In this document: positions 41,839 through 51,231 of the stretch, piece after piece
How positions within the stretch are numbered: position 1 is the first letter of the stretch
Layout of the letters: the number at the start of each line of letters is the position of its first letter
Assembly (NCBI GenBank): GCA_030145305.1
Contig: JAQYVX010000007.1
Location: 1-64,000 of the forward strand
Reading direction: 5' to 3'
DNA length: 64,000 bases
Origin: Halarcobacter sp.
GTDB taxonomy: Bacteria > Campylobacterota > Campylobacteria > Campylobacterales > Arcobacteraceae
The notes under the pieces: model-generated
Database searches by the model: none
What the model was told of the DNA's origin: nothing
What the model saw: the letters and a program-made list of their open reading frames with translations, nothing else
Made by a program: the position numbers and the translations under genes

Positions 41839-42495
41839 TTAGAAAGTAGATATATAAGCTCCTAGAGCTTCAATTTCTTCATCACTTAAGTTAGCAACTT
41901 GACCTTTCATCACGCCTTTCATAACTCCACCGTAAGTGTCATCTTTATAGCCTTTTAAAGCTGCAACAATTTTTGAAGCATCCCAATTTTTTATAATTTT
42001 AGATTTTCCTAATGCCGCCATTTCGGCAGATGCTCCATGACATCCTGCACATTTTAAATACAAGCCTTTTCCTTTTTCAGCTAATGAAGCATCAACAGCT
42101 TTTGCTTCTGTTTTAGTAGCAACTATAGTATTAATACTTTCTTCAATTTTATCTTTCGTTTCAACTGCTTTTGATACAACATCATTTGTAACTTCTTCAG
42201 TTTTTGCTACAACTTTTTCACTTACACTTTTTACAGCGTCACTTCCAAGTGCTGCAACTTTTTTTGACTCTTCTGCAATTTGAGAAGCTAATTTATTTGT
42301 TGATTCTTTTACTTGATCAACTAATTTTGTCTCAGGAGTTTTTTCTTCAACAACAGGAGTAGCTACTTTTTCAACTTCTACTTTTGTTTCTACTGCTGTA
42401 GTTTTTTTCTCTGCTACTTGTTTATCTTCACCACATCCTGTTAAGAATGTTACAATTGCAATTGATACAAACGAACTTAATAAAATTTTTTTCAT
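41839..42495 (-). CDS. Cytochrome c lipoprotein with long helical spacer (218 aa)
   Basis: A lipoprotein signal (VTFLTGCGED, lipid-modified Cys 21) is followed by about 110 residues rich in Lys, Glu, Val and Thr that look like an extended helical spacer, then a class I cytochrome c domain with haem site CAGCH (149-153) and a Met-rich distal segment (GVMKGVMKGQ). It would be tethered to a membrane facing the periplasm, holding a mobile haem domain at a distance. Its partner is unknown. A peroxidase or terminal oxidase is plausible. Transcribed alone. Confidence 0.88.
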   Translation of the reverse strand: MKKILLSSFVSIAIVTFLTGCGEDKQVAEKKTTAVETKVEVEKVATPVVEEKTPETKLVDQVKESTNKLASQIAEESKKVAALGSDAVKSVSEKVVAKTEEVTNDVVSKAVETKDKIEESINTIVATKTEAKAVDASLAEKGKGLYLKCAGCHGASAEMAALGKSKIIKNWDASKIVAALKGYKDDTYGGVMKGVMKGQVANLSDEEIEALGAYISTF

Positions 42496-42591
42496 CGATC
42501 TTCCTTGTGTAAATATTAAGAAATTTTACTTCCTTTATCTTAAAAAATAATTAGTATATTATTTTAATACATAAAAGTGGATTATTTGTGT

Positions 42592-44805
42592 TTAGTCTTC
42601 TAATGGACTATAGTCAAATTTAAATTCATCTTTTACAAAATCAATTTTTACATTTCCACCTTTTTTTAGTTTTCCAAATAAAATTTCATCGGTTAATATA
42701 TTTTTAATTTTATCAGAAATAACTCTTGAAAGAGGTCTTGCACCCATCGCTTTATCATAACCTAAAGTTGCTAATTCTTTTTTAGCTTTTAAACTTATTG
42801 ATATTGATATTTTTTTACTAACTAACTGTTTTTCTAAATCTTCTATAAATTTTCCTGCAACTTTTGCAACAATATCCATACTTAAAGCATTAAAACTAAC
42901 CATTGCATCAAGTCTATTTCGAAACTCAGGTGCAAAGAATTTATTAACTGCTTTATTTTCATTCAAAAATTCATCTTTTGCAAAGCCCATTACATTTGCT
43001 TCACTAGCTCCTAGATTTGAAGTCATAATTAAAACAACATTTTGAAAATCTGCTTTATTTCCACTATTGTCTGTAAGTTCTGCATTATCCATAACTTGAA
43101 GTAATATAGACATTAAATCAGGATGTGCTTTTTCAATTTCATCTAATAATAATACACAATGTGGATGTTTTCTAATAGCTTCTGTTAAAAGTCCACCATT
43201 TTCAAAACCTACATATCCAGCTGGTGCTCCAATTAGTCTTGAAATAGTATGAGCTTCCATATATTCACTCATATCAAATCTTTCAAAATGAATTCCTAAT
43301 TGGCTTGATAATTCTTTTGCTACTTCAGTTTTACCAACACCTGTTGGTCCTGTAAATAAAAAACTTCCAATTGGTTTTTTATCAATACTAAGCCCTGCTT
43401 TATTTCTTTTAATTGATTGAACAATTGTCGAAATTGGATTATCTTGACCAAATACTCTTTTTTGCATATTTTTTTCAAGGCTTTTTAGTAATGAAAGATC
43501 AGATTTTGTTGTTGATTTAGATGGAATATGAGCCATCTTAGCAACAGTATCTTCAATATCTTTTTGTGTAACTTTTATATTTTTTTTGTTTAAGTTTGAA
43601 TACTCAATTTTCATTTTTGCTCCAACCTCATCAATTACATCTATTGCACTATCAGGTAAGAATCTATCATTAATATATTTTTTACTTAATTCAACTGCAA
43701 CTTCAATAGCATTTTTATTATATTTTACACCATGGAAATCTTCATATTTTGATTTTAAACCTTCTAAAATAATAACTGTATCTTCAATTGAAGGTTCATT
43801 AATATCTACTTTAGCAAATCTTCTTGATAAAGCTTTATCTTTTGAAAAATCATTTCTAAACTCACTATAAGTAGTTGCACCTATACATCTTAGTTTTCCA
43901 TTTGCAAGCATTGGTTTTAAAATATTTGAGGCATCCATTGAACTTCCACTAACACTTCCAGCGCCAACTATTGTATGAATTTCATCAATAAATAAAATAG
44001 CATTTGGAACTTTTACAATCTCTTTTAAAAGTGATTTTAATTTCTTCTCAAAATCACCTCTATATTTTGTTCCTGCAACCATTGAACCCATATCTAAAGA
44101 GAAGACTTTTGCATCTTCTAAAAACTCAGGAACTCTTTTATTTGCAATTTCTAAGGCTAAACCTTCAGCTATTGCTGTTTTACCAACACCTGGTTCTCCT
44201 ACTAATATTGGATTATTCTTTTTTCTTCTACTTAAAATTTGAATAACTCTATTAATCTCAGAAATTCTTCCAATAACAGGATCTATCTCACCTTTTCTAG
44301 CTTCTGCAACTAATTCAAGTGAATTTTGCTCTAAGACTTTATTCTCTTTTCCTTCTTTAACTTCACTATCTTCAGTTTCATCTTCTTTATGAGAAATCTC
44401 TTCTAAAATATCAATTTTTTCAACACCTGCTTTTCTTAATAAATATGTTGCATATGATTTTTCATCTTTTAAAATTGCTACAAACATATCTTCAATTGAA
44501 GCATTTCGTCCACCACTTGTTTGGGTATGGGCAACCATAGATTCTATCGTTGAAGTTAAAGTTATAGTTTCAATTGGTTCATCTATAATATCTTCAGGAT
44601 ATACAGGTGTATTTTCATCTATATGTTGCTTTACTTGATTAAATATTTTATTTTGATCTATTCCTAAATCAGTAAATAAATTTTCAATTACCTCATCATG
44701 AATAAGCATTAAAAATATATGTTCAATAGTTAAATATTCATGCCTACTTTTTTTTGCATAGCCTACTGCTTGTGCAAATATATTTCTTAATTCTTTACTT
44801 ATCAT
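42592..44805 (-). CDS. clpA: ATP-dependent Clp protease ATP-binding subunit ClpA (737 aa)
   Basis: AAA+ unfoldase that feeds substrates to ClpP and works with ClpS on N-end-rule proteins. Two ATPase modules are present: Walker A GEPGVGKTAI (about residue 200s) and GPTGVGKTEV (about residue 480s), with LFIDEIHTIVGAG and VLLLDEIEKAHPD. The N-terminal repeat domain with EYLTIEHIFLMLI is the ClpS/adaptor-binding part. The length (737 aa) and the adjacent clpS point to ClpA rather than ClpB (no long middle domain). It starts 3 bp after clpS. Confidence 0.96.
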   Translation of the reverse strand: MISKELRNIFAQAVGYAKKSRHEYLTIEHIFLMLIHDEVIENLFTDLGIDQNKIFNQVKQHIDENTPVYPEDIIDEPIETITLTSTIESMVAHTQTSGGRNASIEDMFVAILKDEKSYATYLLRKAGVEKIDILEEISHKEDETEDSEVKEGKENKVLEQNSLELVAEARKGEIDPVIGRISEINRVIQILSRRKKNNPILVGEPGVGKTAIAEGLALEIANKRVPEFLEDAKVFSLDMGSMVAGTKYRGDFEKKLKSLLKEIVKVPNAILFIDEIHTIVGAGSVSGSSMDASNILKPMLANGKLRCIGATTYSEFRNDFSKDKALSRRFAKVDINEPSIEDTVIILEGLKSKYEDFHGVKYNKNAIEVAVELSKKYINDRFLPDSAIDVIDEVGAKMKIEYSNLNKKNIKVTQKDIEDTVAKMAHIPSKSTTKSDLSLLKSLEKNMQKRVFGQDNPISTIVQSIKRNKAGLSIDKKPIGSFLFTGPTGVGKTEVAKELSSQLGIHFERFDMSEYMEAHTISRLIGAPAGYVGFENGGLLTEAIRKHPHCVLLLDEIEKAHPDLMSILLQVMDNAELTDNSGNKADFQNVVLIMTSNLGASEANVMGFAKDEFLNENKAVNKFFAPEFRNRLDAMVSFNALSMDIVAKVAGKFIEDLEKQLVSKKISISISLKAKKELATLGYDKAMGARPLSRVISDKIKNILTDEILFGKLKKGGNVKIDFVKDEFKFDYSPLED

Positions 44806-44808
44806 TTT

Positions 44809-45108
44809 TTACTCTTCTTCCATAATAGCTTTTAAAGGAAAACCTTTTTCTCTAGCTAATGTTTTTACTTGGGCAACTTTCGTAGCCGCTATTTCATGGG
44901 TATAAACACCACATACATCTTTTCCATTATTATGGATATTTAGCATAATCTGTGTTGCTTGTTCTGCTGTTTTTCTGAACACTTTTGTTAAAATATCTAT
45001 TACAAAATCCATAGTTGAATAGTTGTCATTTAACAATAAAACTTTATATTTTTTTGGTTCTACTACTTCTAAATCACTATCTAATTCTATTTCTAATTCG
45101 TTAGCCAC
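44809..45108 (-). CDS. clpS: ClpS N-recognin adaptor (99 aa)
   Basis: Binds destabilising N-terminal residues and passes the proteins to ClpA. The KVLLLNDNYSTMDFVIDILTKVF block (in parts: LLLNDNYSTMDFV) and the HNNGKDVCGVYTHEIAATK end are typical. It is co-transcribed with clpA, and the bpt gene in the same window makes substrates for this pathway. A -10-like TATACT lies upstream (45143-45138, minus). Confidence 0.95.
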   Translation of the reverse strand: MANELEIELDSDLEVVEPKKYKVLLLNDNYSTMDFVIDILTKVFRKTAEQATQIMLNIHNNGKDVCGVYTHEIAATKVAQVKTLAREKGFPLKAIMEEE

Positions 45109-45212
45109 TATATACCTTTATAAATTATTCTTGATATAGTATAACAAAAAAAACATTACAGAGGTAAAAGAAAATGTTTATTAAATAATTTAAAGTTTTT
45201 TTTAGATTTAGC

Positions 45213-45218
45213 TATAAT
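45213..45218 (+). promoter_or_regulatory. -10 box (TATAAT) for bioD
   Basis: A perfect TATAAT lies 34 bp before the bioD ATG. The start would be near 45225, with AGAGAAAG as ribosome-binding site. Confidence 0.5.
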
Positions 45219-45251
45219 CCCAAAAATAAACCAAAATGATAAGAGAAAGAA

Positions 45252-45860
45252 ATGAAAACACTATTTATAACTGCAACAAATACTGATGTAGGGAAAACAT
45301 ATGCTTGTGAAACCTTATTAAAGCACTATGCTAAAAAAGGTTTAAAAGTTGGATATTTCAAACCACTTGAAACAGGAGTTATAACTTTACCACTAGATGG
45401 TAATAAAATGTTAACTTTAGTAAAAGAGTTAAATCCAGACTTTGATGTAAATATTGAAGATGTAGTTCCCTATCAATTTGAATTACCTGCTGCTCCTTAT
45501 GTGGCAAAAGGTGAAAAAAATATTGACATAGACTTTTTATTAAAAAAGAAAAAAGAGTTAGAAAAACTTTGTGACATACTTATTATTGAAGGAGCTGGTG
45601 GATTAATGGTTCCTATTGAAAAAAATCTTTTTATTATAGATTTGATAAAAATACTACAAGCAGAAGCTGTGCTAATAACTCCTTCAAAGCTTGGCTGCAT
45701 AAATGATACTTTACTTTCACAAGAAGCTTTAAAGGCTAGAGATATTCCTTTTGATTGGTATATAAACTTATATGAAGACAAAGATAGTTTTGAAAAAGTT
45801 TCAAAGCCATTTTTAGAAGATTACTTTGGCGAATTAAAATTTTTAAGCCAATTGAAATAA
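45252..45860 (+). CDS. bioD: Dethiobiotin synthetase (202 aa)
   Basis: Closes the ureido ring of biotin: 7,8-diaminononanoate plus CO2 and ATP gives dethiobiotin. The P-loop TATNTDVGKTYACE (about residues 7-20), VGYFKPLETGV (about 33-43) and IIEGAGGLMVPI (about 114-125) are diagnostic. The length is a little short (202 versus about 220-230 aa) but all core motifs are present. Other bio genes are not adjacent. It converges on the long flagellar array. Confidence 0.95.
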   Translation: MKTLFITATNTDVGKTYACETLLKHYAKKGLKVGYFKPLETGVITLPLDGNKMLTLVKELNPDFDVNIEDVVPYQFELPAAPYVAKGEKNIDIDFLLKKKKELEKLCDILIIEGAGGLMVPIEKNLFIIDLIKILQAEAVLITPSKLGCINDTLLSQEALKARDIPFDWYINLYEDKDSFEKVSKPFLEDYFGELKFLSQLK

Positions 45861-45891
45861 ACTAAATTAATTAATTTTATTCACTTTAATA

Positions 45892-45917
45892 GGAATTAGA
45901 GTTTAAACTCTAATTCC
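45892..45917. terminator. 26-bp perfect palindrome ending bioD and the 75-aa gene
   Basis: Bases 45892-45917 equal their reverse complement (GGAATTAGAGTTT and its complement). The palindrome contains the last codons and stop of the convergent 75-aa gene and lies 31 bp after bioD, so one hairpin can end both transcripts. Confidence 0.65.
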
Positions 45918-46123
45918 ACTTCCTTGGCTTTTGTAACTCCAATCATAGTTAAAGATTCATCTCCTACTAGATTCTCTTTTTTTAATTCTTTTAGATATTT
46001 TTTACCCTGCTTTAAAGAAAACACTTTTGTATTATCCATCTTTTTTATAACATCATTTAAAGTTTCATCTTCTTCTTTTTTTAATATTGCTAAAAGTAAG
46101 ACTTTTTTATTTAGATTATCCAT
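45896..46123 (-). CDS. 75-aa soluble protein, possibly winged-helix
   Basis: Small charged protein beginning MDNLNKKVLLLAILKKEED. The pattern of three helices and a hairpin (LNDVIKKMDN, LKQGKKYLKELKKENLV, SLTMIGVTKAKEVEL) looks like a compact winged-helix DNA-binding fold. This is an impression from secondary structure, not a recognised family. It overlaps the MFS stop by one base, so it is the last gene of the array. Confidence 0.6.
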   Translation of the reverse strand: MDNLNKKVLLLAILKKEEDETLNDVIKKMDNTKVFSLKQGKKYLKELKKENLVGDESLTMIGVTKAKEVELEFKL

Positions 46124-47304
46124 TAAATTTTATCCTTGATACTCTTATAATATATCGCCACTACAAAAAATACACAACCAATTATAATAGTAATTAACTC
46201 CAAAGGTATTAATTCAGCCATAATTCCTATAAAAAGAGTTGTTACAACATTTGTAACCATAAAAATCATATCATTATATGAAATTACTCGTCCTAAATAT
46301 TTTCGTTCTACTTTTTCTTGAAGTAAAGCATAGGTATATGACCAAATAGTAGTAGTTGTAAAACCTGTTAAAAACACTGCAACAAGAGCAATATAAAAAT
46401 TAAATTGTAATAATCCCCAGGCAATAATTGCTAAACCTTGAAAAATAAAAATATATGTTAAAGTTTCTTTATTAACTTTATTTGTAATAAAAAGTGGTCC
46501 AACCATCAAAGCAAGGGCTCTTATTGCATTTGTAATTCCAATTGCCAAAGGAACTGCTAAAACATACTTATATTCATTTTTTGCCAAAAGTGTTACTAAA
46601 GTATCAAAAGCTGTTAGTCCAACTGTAGAGTGTAGTAAAATTAGTTGCATTACTATTTTATTTCTTTTTAAATAGAAAAAACCATCTTTTATCATAGTTG
46701 AAATTTTTTCTTTTGTGTGAATAACCTCAACTTTTAAATCTATATTTATAAATAAGATAATTGCCGCTAGAAAAAATAATGAATCCATTATAATTGCTGT
46801 TTTAATACCCCATATATTTACTATTATTCCACTAGCTGCCATTCCAGCAGCATAAGTAAAAGACCAAATAATAGAGTGAATTTCATTAGCTTTTTGTAAA
46901 ACTTTTCCTGATACAAGTTTTGGTAAAAGTGACATTTCTGTTGAGAAAAACATCGAAGCACTTCCCATTCTTATAAATATAAAAATCATTAAAAGCCAAA
47001 GTTCACTTTTATCATCTATTGTTAAAAAAAGTAAAGTCATAATAAGTTCAGTACAAAGAAGAGTAAGCATTAAAGGCTTTATTCTAAATCTATCAATAAT
47101 TGCTCCTGATAAGGGGGCAATTATAACAGCTGGTATTAAATGCATAGCAGCTACTAGAGAAATTGCAAAAGCTGAGGAACCAAAATTTACAAGCATAGTA
47201 TAAATAGCAACACTTGAAAACCATGCACCAAAATAGGCTACAAATTGAAGTAAGGAAAGTTTTCTTACTGTTGGATGATTAGCTAATAATTCACGATAAT
47301 TCAA
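46123..47304 (-). CDS. Major facilitator superfamily transporter (393 aa)
   Basis: Twelve hydrophobic segments and the MFS loop signature after segment 2 (GAIIDRFRIKPLML). The N-terminus is MNYRELLANHPTVRKLSL, typical of MFS_3/enterobactin-exporter-like or drug-efflux subgroups. Substrate is unknown. The start overlaps the oxidoreductase gene by 14 bp. It lies at the end of the long flagellar transcript, but a flagellar role is not suggested by the sequence. Confidence 0.85.
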   Translation of the reverse strand: MNYRELLANHPTVRKLSLLQFVAYFGAWFSSVAIYTMLVNFGSSAFAISLVAAMHLIPAVIIAPLSGAIIDRFRIKPLMLTLLCTELIMTLLFLTIDDKSELWLLMIFIFIRMGSASMFFSTEMSLLPKLVSGKVLQKANEIHSIIWSFTYAAGMAASGIIVNIWGIKTAIIMDSLFFLAAIILFINIDLKVEVIHTKEKISTMIKDGFFYLKRNKIVMQLILLHSTVGLTAFDTLVTLLAKNEYKYVLAVPLAIGITNAIRALALMVGPLFITNKVNKETLTYIFIFQGLAIIAWGLLQFNFYIALVAVFLTGFTTTTIWSYTYALLQEKVERKYLGRVISYNDMIFMVTNVVTTLFIGIMAELIPLELITIIIGCVFFVVAIYYKSIKDKI

Positions 47305-49060
47305 TATGTATTAAAACCTCTTGGAACATTGCAGAGTCTGCTTCTTCATCACTTTTATGATTGCTTAGATAATTTGAATTTTTATTACCTGCAAAACAAA
47401 AAGCACAATCTTCTTTTATATCTTCATTTATACTAACAAGGAAAAAGGCTTTTCCATATTTTGAAGATAAAATCACTTTATCTCCCGTTTTAAATCCACT
47501 TTTTGGATGTAAATAAACAGAATCGTCTGAGTTAAACTGTGAGTTTAAATTCTCTTTTCGTTTTGCTGTTATAAAGTAGTATTCATCTTCTTTTTTTGAT
47601 TCATATAAATTATCTATTTCTATTTCTTCAATAAATTCAAAAGTCTCTATTTTTGATATTCCTTCAACTCTTGCATTTTTATAATAATCTAAGATTTCAT
47701 CTTCTTCTTTTATTTTTTCAAAAGAAAATGCATTATTTAAATATTGGGTTAATTCATATTCACTTATTGTATTTTCATCTTTTTTTATAACAACATTAGA
47801 AATAGCTTTTAATTCATGTCCATATGAGATTCTAATATCTTTTTTTGATAAAAAATCACTGGAAGGGATAATTAAATCAGCATATCTAGAAGTTTCATTT
47901 AAAGTTGTTCCATAAAAAACTACAAAACTTTTTTCTAAGCCTTCAATAACTCTTTGAGTATTTGGAGAACTTACAACAGGATTTGCACCTTGAATAAAGA
48001 CTAAATCATAAGAAGCAAAATCAACTTCAGGTAAAGAAACAGTTTTTTTAGGTTTAACTTCAAATTTATTTTCATATCCATTTGTTGAATCACCAATATA
48101 CCAAACTCCACCAGCGCTTTTATTATGAAGTCCAATATACGCAGCATAAGAATCAATTACTCTTGTTATTTGAGAACCTTCATAATATTTTTGAACCCCA
48201 AGACCTAACATAATTGAAACTTTTTTACCTTTTATAAGTTCATAAAATTTTGTAATATCATTAAGACTAACTCCTGTAGTTTCTTCGTATGAAACAACAG
48301 GTCTTTGTTTTGCTAAATCAAAGAACCAATCTGCACCATGACCATGGTTTTGAATAAATTCTTCATCTTCCATATCTTCCATGTAAGCAAATCTTGTTAA
48401 TAAAAGAGCTAGTTCATAATCAGTTTTTGGGTTAATTTGTAAATGAAGTTCACTTTTTTTTGCAATTGGCGTTTTAATTGGATCAATTGTTATAAAGGTT
48501 TTATCTTTTACAAGATTATACATATGTGGAGAAGTTATGGAAAAATTTCTTCCCCAAGCAATAATAATCTCAGAATCAATAAGATTTTGTATAGGAGGAT
48601 TAGAAGAGTGTTTTCTTCCTTTATTTAGGCCATTTGAACCTGGTCCCTCACATAAATCACCCTTTGTGAAGGTTGCTCCATATTTTGAGAAAAAAGTCTT
48701 TGGTGAGCTTTGCATAAGCCCTAAATTCCCAGAACCTTTATAATAGATTGTTTTTGAAGGTTCTGTATTTTCGAGTTTTTCTACTAATATATCTAGAGAT
48801 TTATCTAAAGAAATCTTTTCAAGTTTTATTTTCTGATCTGCTGTCAAATTCTTTGCTAAAGTTTTTTCTGGATTTAAATATGATTCTTTTAAAAAATCTT
48901 CTTTTAATAAATTTGCAAAATTAACACAAAGTTTTCCATTAGTTACTTTATGTTCTTTATTTCCTTTACACTTTTTATTTTCATAAATAGCTTCACAAGC
49001 ATCAAAACAATCTAAAGGACAAGCTACTGATTTATTATTTAAGATACTATTTGAATTCAA
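47291..49060 (-). CDS. Molybdopterin-dependent oxidoreductase (589 aa)
   Basis: Member of the Mo/W-bis-pterin family (formate dehydrogenase/DMSO reductase superfamily). A [4Fe-4S] motif CPLDCFDAC with a further Cys at about residue 46 (GKLCVNF) opens the protein. The pterin-binding domains follow: IIIAWGRNFSITSP, FITIDPIKTPIAKKSE, VFIQGANPVVSSPN. The C-terminal domain has SGFKTGDKVILSSKYGKAFF. It has no Tat signal, so it is cytoplasmic. At 589 aa it is short, and no active-site Cys or SeCys is obvious. Substrate unknown. It overlaps both neighbours by 14 bp. Confidence 0.82.
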   Translation of the reverse strand: MNSNSILNNKSVACPLDCFDACEAIYENKKCKGNKEHKVTNGKLCVNFANLLKEDFLKESYLNPEKTLAKNLTADQKIKLEKISLDKSLDILVEKLENTEPSKTIYYKGSGNLGLMQSSPKTFFSKYGATFTKGDLCEGPGSNGLNKGRKHSSNPPIQNLIDSEIIIAWGRNFSITSPHMYNLVKDKTFITIDPIKTPIAKKSELHLQINPKTDYELALLLTRFAYMEDMEDEEFIQNHGHGADWFFDLAKQRPVVSYEETTGVSLNDITKFYELIKGKKVSIMLGLGVQKYYEGSQITRVIDSYAAYIGLHNKSAGGVWYIGDSTNGYENKFEVKPKKTVSLPEVDFASYDLVFIQGANPVVSSPNTQRVIEGLEKSFVVFYGTTLNETSRYADLIIPSSDFLSKKDIRISYGHELKAISNVVIKKDENTISEYELTQYLNNAFSFEKIKEEDEILDYYKNARVEGISKIETFEFIEEIEIDNLYESKKEDEYYFITAKRKENLNSQFNSDDSVYLHPKSGFKTGDKVILSSKYGKAFFLVSINEDIKEDCAFCFAGNKNSNYLSNHKSDEEADSAMFQEVLIHIELS

Positions 49061-49754
49061 TTTTTACTAACCTTGAAAAAATTTCTGGATTATTAACTAT
49101 AATTTTTACTTTATAAGAAGAAATATGCAAAGAATCTGCAACATCAAAAATCTTATTTATTTTTAAATCACTGGCTTTCCCATCAATAAAAATTGTTTTA
49201 TTTTTAATAATATCAACATCCGCTATTGGGACAAAAATTTCTAATTTTCCACGAGATAAGTCTTTTGACTCATAAAGTAAAGTCCCAGGAGTTACATAAT
49301 TACCTTCTTTAACTGCTATATTATAAATATAATTAGATTTTTCGACTAATTTTTTCTTCTTTATATTATCTTTTAAATTTGCTATTTTAATTAACATATC
49401 TGCTTTAGTTGTTTGAAAATTAATTACTTTAACTTTTTGATTATCTTTTTCATATCCAGATTTTGAAGAAACTTTTAAAAGTCTTTGATAATTCTTTTCT
49501 TCAATTTCCATCATTTGAGTAATTGCTTTTAATTTATTACTTGATTGTTGTAAGTCAATTCTATCTACATAAGAATCTATTTCTATGATTTTTGTATTAT
49601 TAGCTTTTTTACCTTCTATTTTATCATTTGAATAAATTACTTTTCCACTAACTGCTGATTTTACTTGGAAACTCTCAATTGGCTCTAATTTTGCATAAAA
49701 TTCATTTGCAAAACTTATACTCAAAAATGCTAAAAATACTAATAAATATCTCAT
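49047..49754 (-). CDS. HlyD/RND-type periplasmic adaptor-like protein (235 aa)
   Basis: A signal peptide (MRYLLVFLAFLSISFANEF), a short lipoyl-like beta half (VKSAVSGKVIYSNDKIEGKKANN), a helical hairpin (about residues 70-145, Lys/Gln-rich), the second lipoyl half (YNIAVKEGNYVTPGTLLYES) and a beta-barrel end. This is the membrane-fusion-protein layout in a short form. No matching efflux pump or TolC partner is adjacent. It follows batD by 10 bp and overlaps the oxidoreductase gene. A role in export or envelope assembly is possible. Confidence 0.7.
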   Translation of the reverse strand: MRYLLVFLAFLSISFANEFYAKLEPIESFQVKSAVSGKVIYSNDKIEGKKANNTKIIEIDSYVDRIDLQQSSNKLKAITQMMEIEEKNYQRLLKVSSKSGYEKDNQKVKVINFQTTKADMLIKIANLKDNIKKKKLVEKSNYIYNIAVKEGNYVTPGTLLYESKDLSRGKLEIFVPIADVDIIKNKTIFIDGKASDLKINKIFDVADSLHISSYKVKIIVNNPEIFSRLVKIEFK

Positions 49755-49764
49755 TTTTTTCCTC

Positions 49765-51231
49765 TTAAATTTTGATCTGTTTTAATAAGTCAATAGTTTG
49801 TTTTTTCAAGACTTTAAAATCTATTTCACTCTCACATTTATATATTAATTCATCTAAAGATTCATCTATTTTTAAATATGGAAGTAAAGCCTTCATTAGG
49901 CTATTTTTGTCTTTTGTCTTTTTAACAATTTTTATTAAAGGCAAATCATCTTTTTTCTTTTTTGATTTTTGAAGTTTAGCGTAAGAAACTAAACCAATTA
50001 TTAATATTGTAGTAAGAACTCCAAAAAAGAAATATACTATTTTTTGGGTTAATGTACTCTGCTGTACTTTAACTGAAAGCTCTTTTCTATCAAGAATTTT
50101 CTCTTTTGGTTTTTCTAATATAAGCTCTTTTAAAACTTGATTCTCTACTTCTATTTTAAAAGATTCTGTTGTTTTTTCTACAATTCTCTTTTCTTTTTTA
50201 TCAAAATACTTTAAAGTTATACTTGGAATCAAAAAAGATGAACTTGAAACAATAGAATAAGCTTTTGAATATTTTCCTTCATAGCTATTATTTGAATATT
50301 TAGTATTCACTTCAGGTTTATTATCATAAATTGTGGCCTTTGGAATATTTAGTTTAATATCTTCTATATCATCAAAATTTCCTCTACCTTCAATATCTAT
50401 TTTAAAAGATACAGACTCTCCTTGCTTGATTTTTGTTTTATCTACCTTTCCTTTTATATTAAAATCACCAATTAAACTTATACCCTGTGGGAGTTCTTTT
50501 ATATCAAATTCTAGTTTATTTGAATATATCTTTAAAAGTTTTGGAGATGCGGTAAAGAAACCAAAAGCACTAGAAGAACTATCCATTATCTGAACATCAA
50601 CTCTTAAAGGGGAGATTTTAAGTTTTCCACTTTTTTGAGGAAAAAGTAAAAAGTCTAATTCTTGGATTATATAGTCATTTTGTTCATATCTCTTATTTGA
50701 ATTATCAACTTTTTTATGCCAAAAATTTTCAAAATGAGGCTGTTCAAAGCCAAGGTTTGTAATTTGAATATCTTTTTTATATTTAAATATTAGTTTAATA
50801 AGTAATTCTTCTCCCACATATAAAGAGGTTTTAGAAGGGCTTAATGTCAGTTCAAAATTATCTGATTTTGTCTTAGAAATTTTTTGCTCAGTAATTTTCT
50901 TTGGATTAGTTTTTACTTCTTCGTCATTTACAATAAAAGTAAAACTTGGAATAGTAAACTCATTATTTGCCACTATTCTATACTTTTTTGAAATCTTCTC
51001 AGAATAGTTTCCATTTAGAACTTGTAAAGATCTCGAAGTTCCTAAAGATTCTACTATAAAGCCATCAATTTCTTTTATTTTAGGAAACTTAACGGAAGAA
51101 CCTACCGCTGTATATTCAAAAATAAAAGATTCACCTTTTGTAAAAGTATTGGGAGAATGTAATGTGATATTTGCAAAAAGTGATATATTTAAAAAAATTA
51201 ATATTAATATTAATCTAATATTTTTCATCAA
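49765..51231 (-). CDS. batD: BatD family protein (488 aa)
   Basis: Periplasm-facing protein of the BatD/oxygen-tolerance family. It has a signal peptide (about residues 1-20), repeated Ig-like beta domains with the family's KGESFIFEYTA, YVGEELLIKLIFKYK and IKQGESVSFKIDIEGRGNFDDI patterns, a membrane segment at about 395-415 (KIVYFFFGVLTTILIIGLV), and a short cytoplasmic tail. BatD is usually encoded with BatA/BatB (VWA proteins) and a MoxR ATPase. None is visible here. Its ATG overlaps the flhA stop. Confidence 0.85.
   Translation of the reverse strand: MMKNIRLILILIFLNISLFANITLHSPNTFTKGESFIFEYTAVGSSVKFPKIKEIDGFIVESLGTSRSLQVLNGNYSEKISKKYRIVANNEFTIPSFTFIVNDEEVKTNPKKITEQKISKTKSDNFELTLSPSKTSLYVGEELLIKLIFKYKKDIQITNLGFEQPHFENFWHKKVDNSNKRYEQNDYIIQELDFLLFPQKSGKLKISPLRVDVQIMDSSSSAFGFFTASPKLLKIYSNKLEFDIKELPQGISLIGDFNIKGKVDKTKIKQGESVSFKIDIEGRGNFDDIEDIKLNIPKATIYDNKPEVNTKYSNNSYEGKYSKAYSIVSSSSFLIPSITLKYFDKKEKRIVEKTTESFKIEVENQVLKELILEKPKEKILDRKELSVKVQQSTLTQKIVYFFFGVLTTILIIGLVSYAKLQKSKKKKDDLPLIKIVKKTKDKNSLMKALLPYLKIDESLDELIYKCESEIDFKVLKKQTIDLLKQIKI

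Noticed and set aside
47291..49060. Selenocysteine codon or frameshift in the molybdo-enzyme
   Set aside because: The frame is continuous and no in-frame TGA is present; absence of an obvious active-site Cys is compatible with other ligands.
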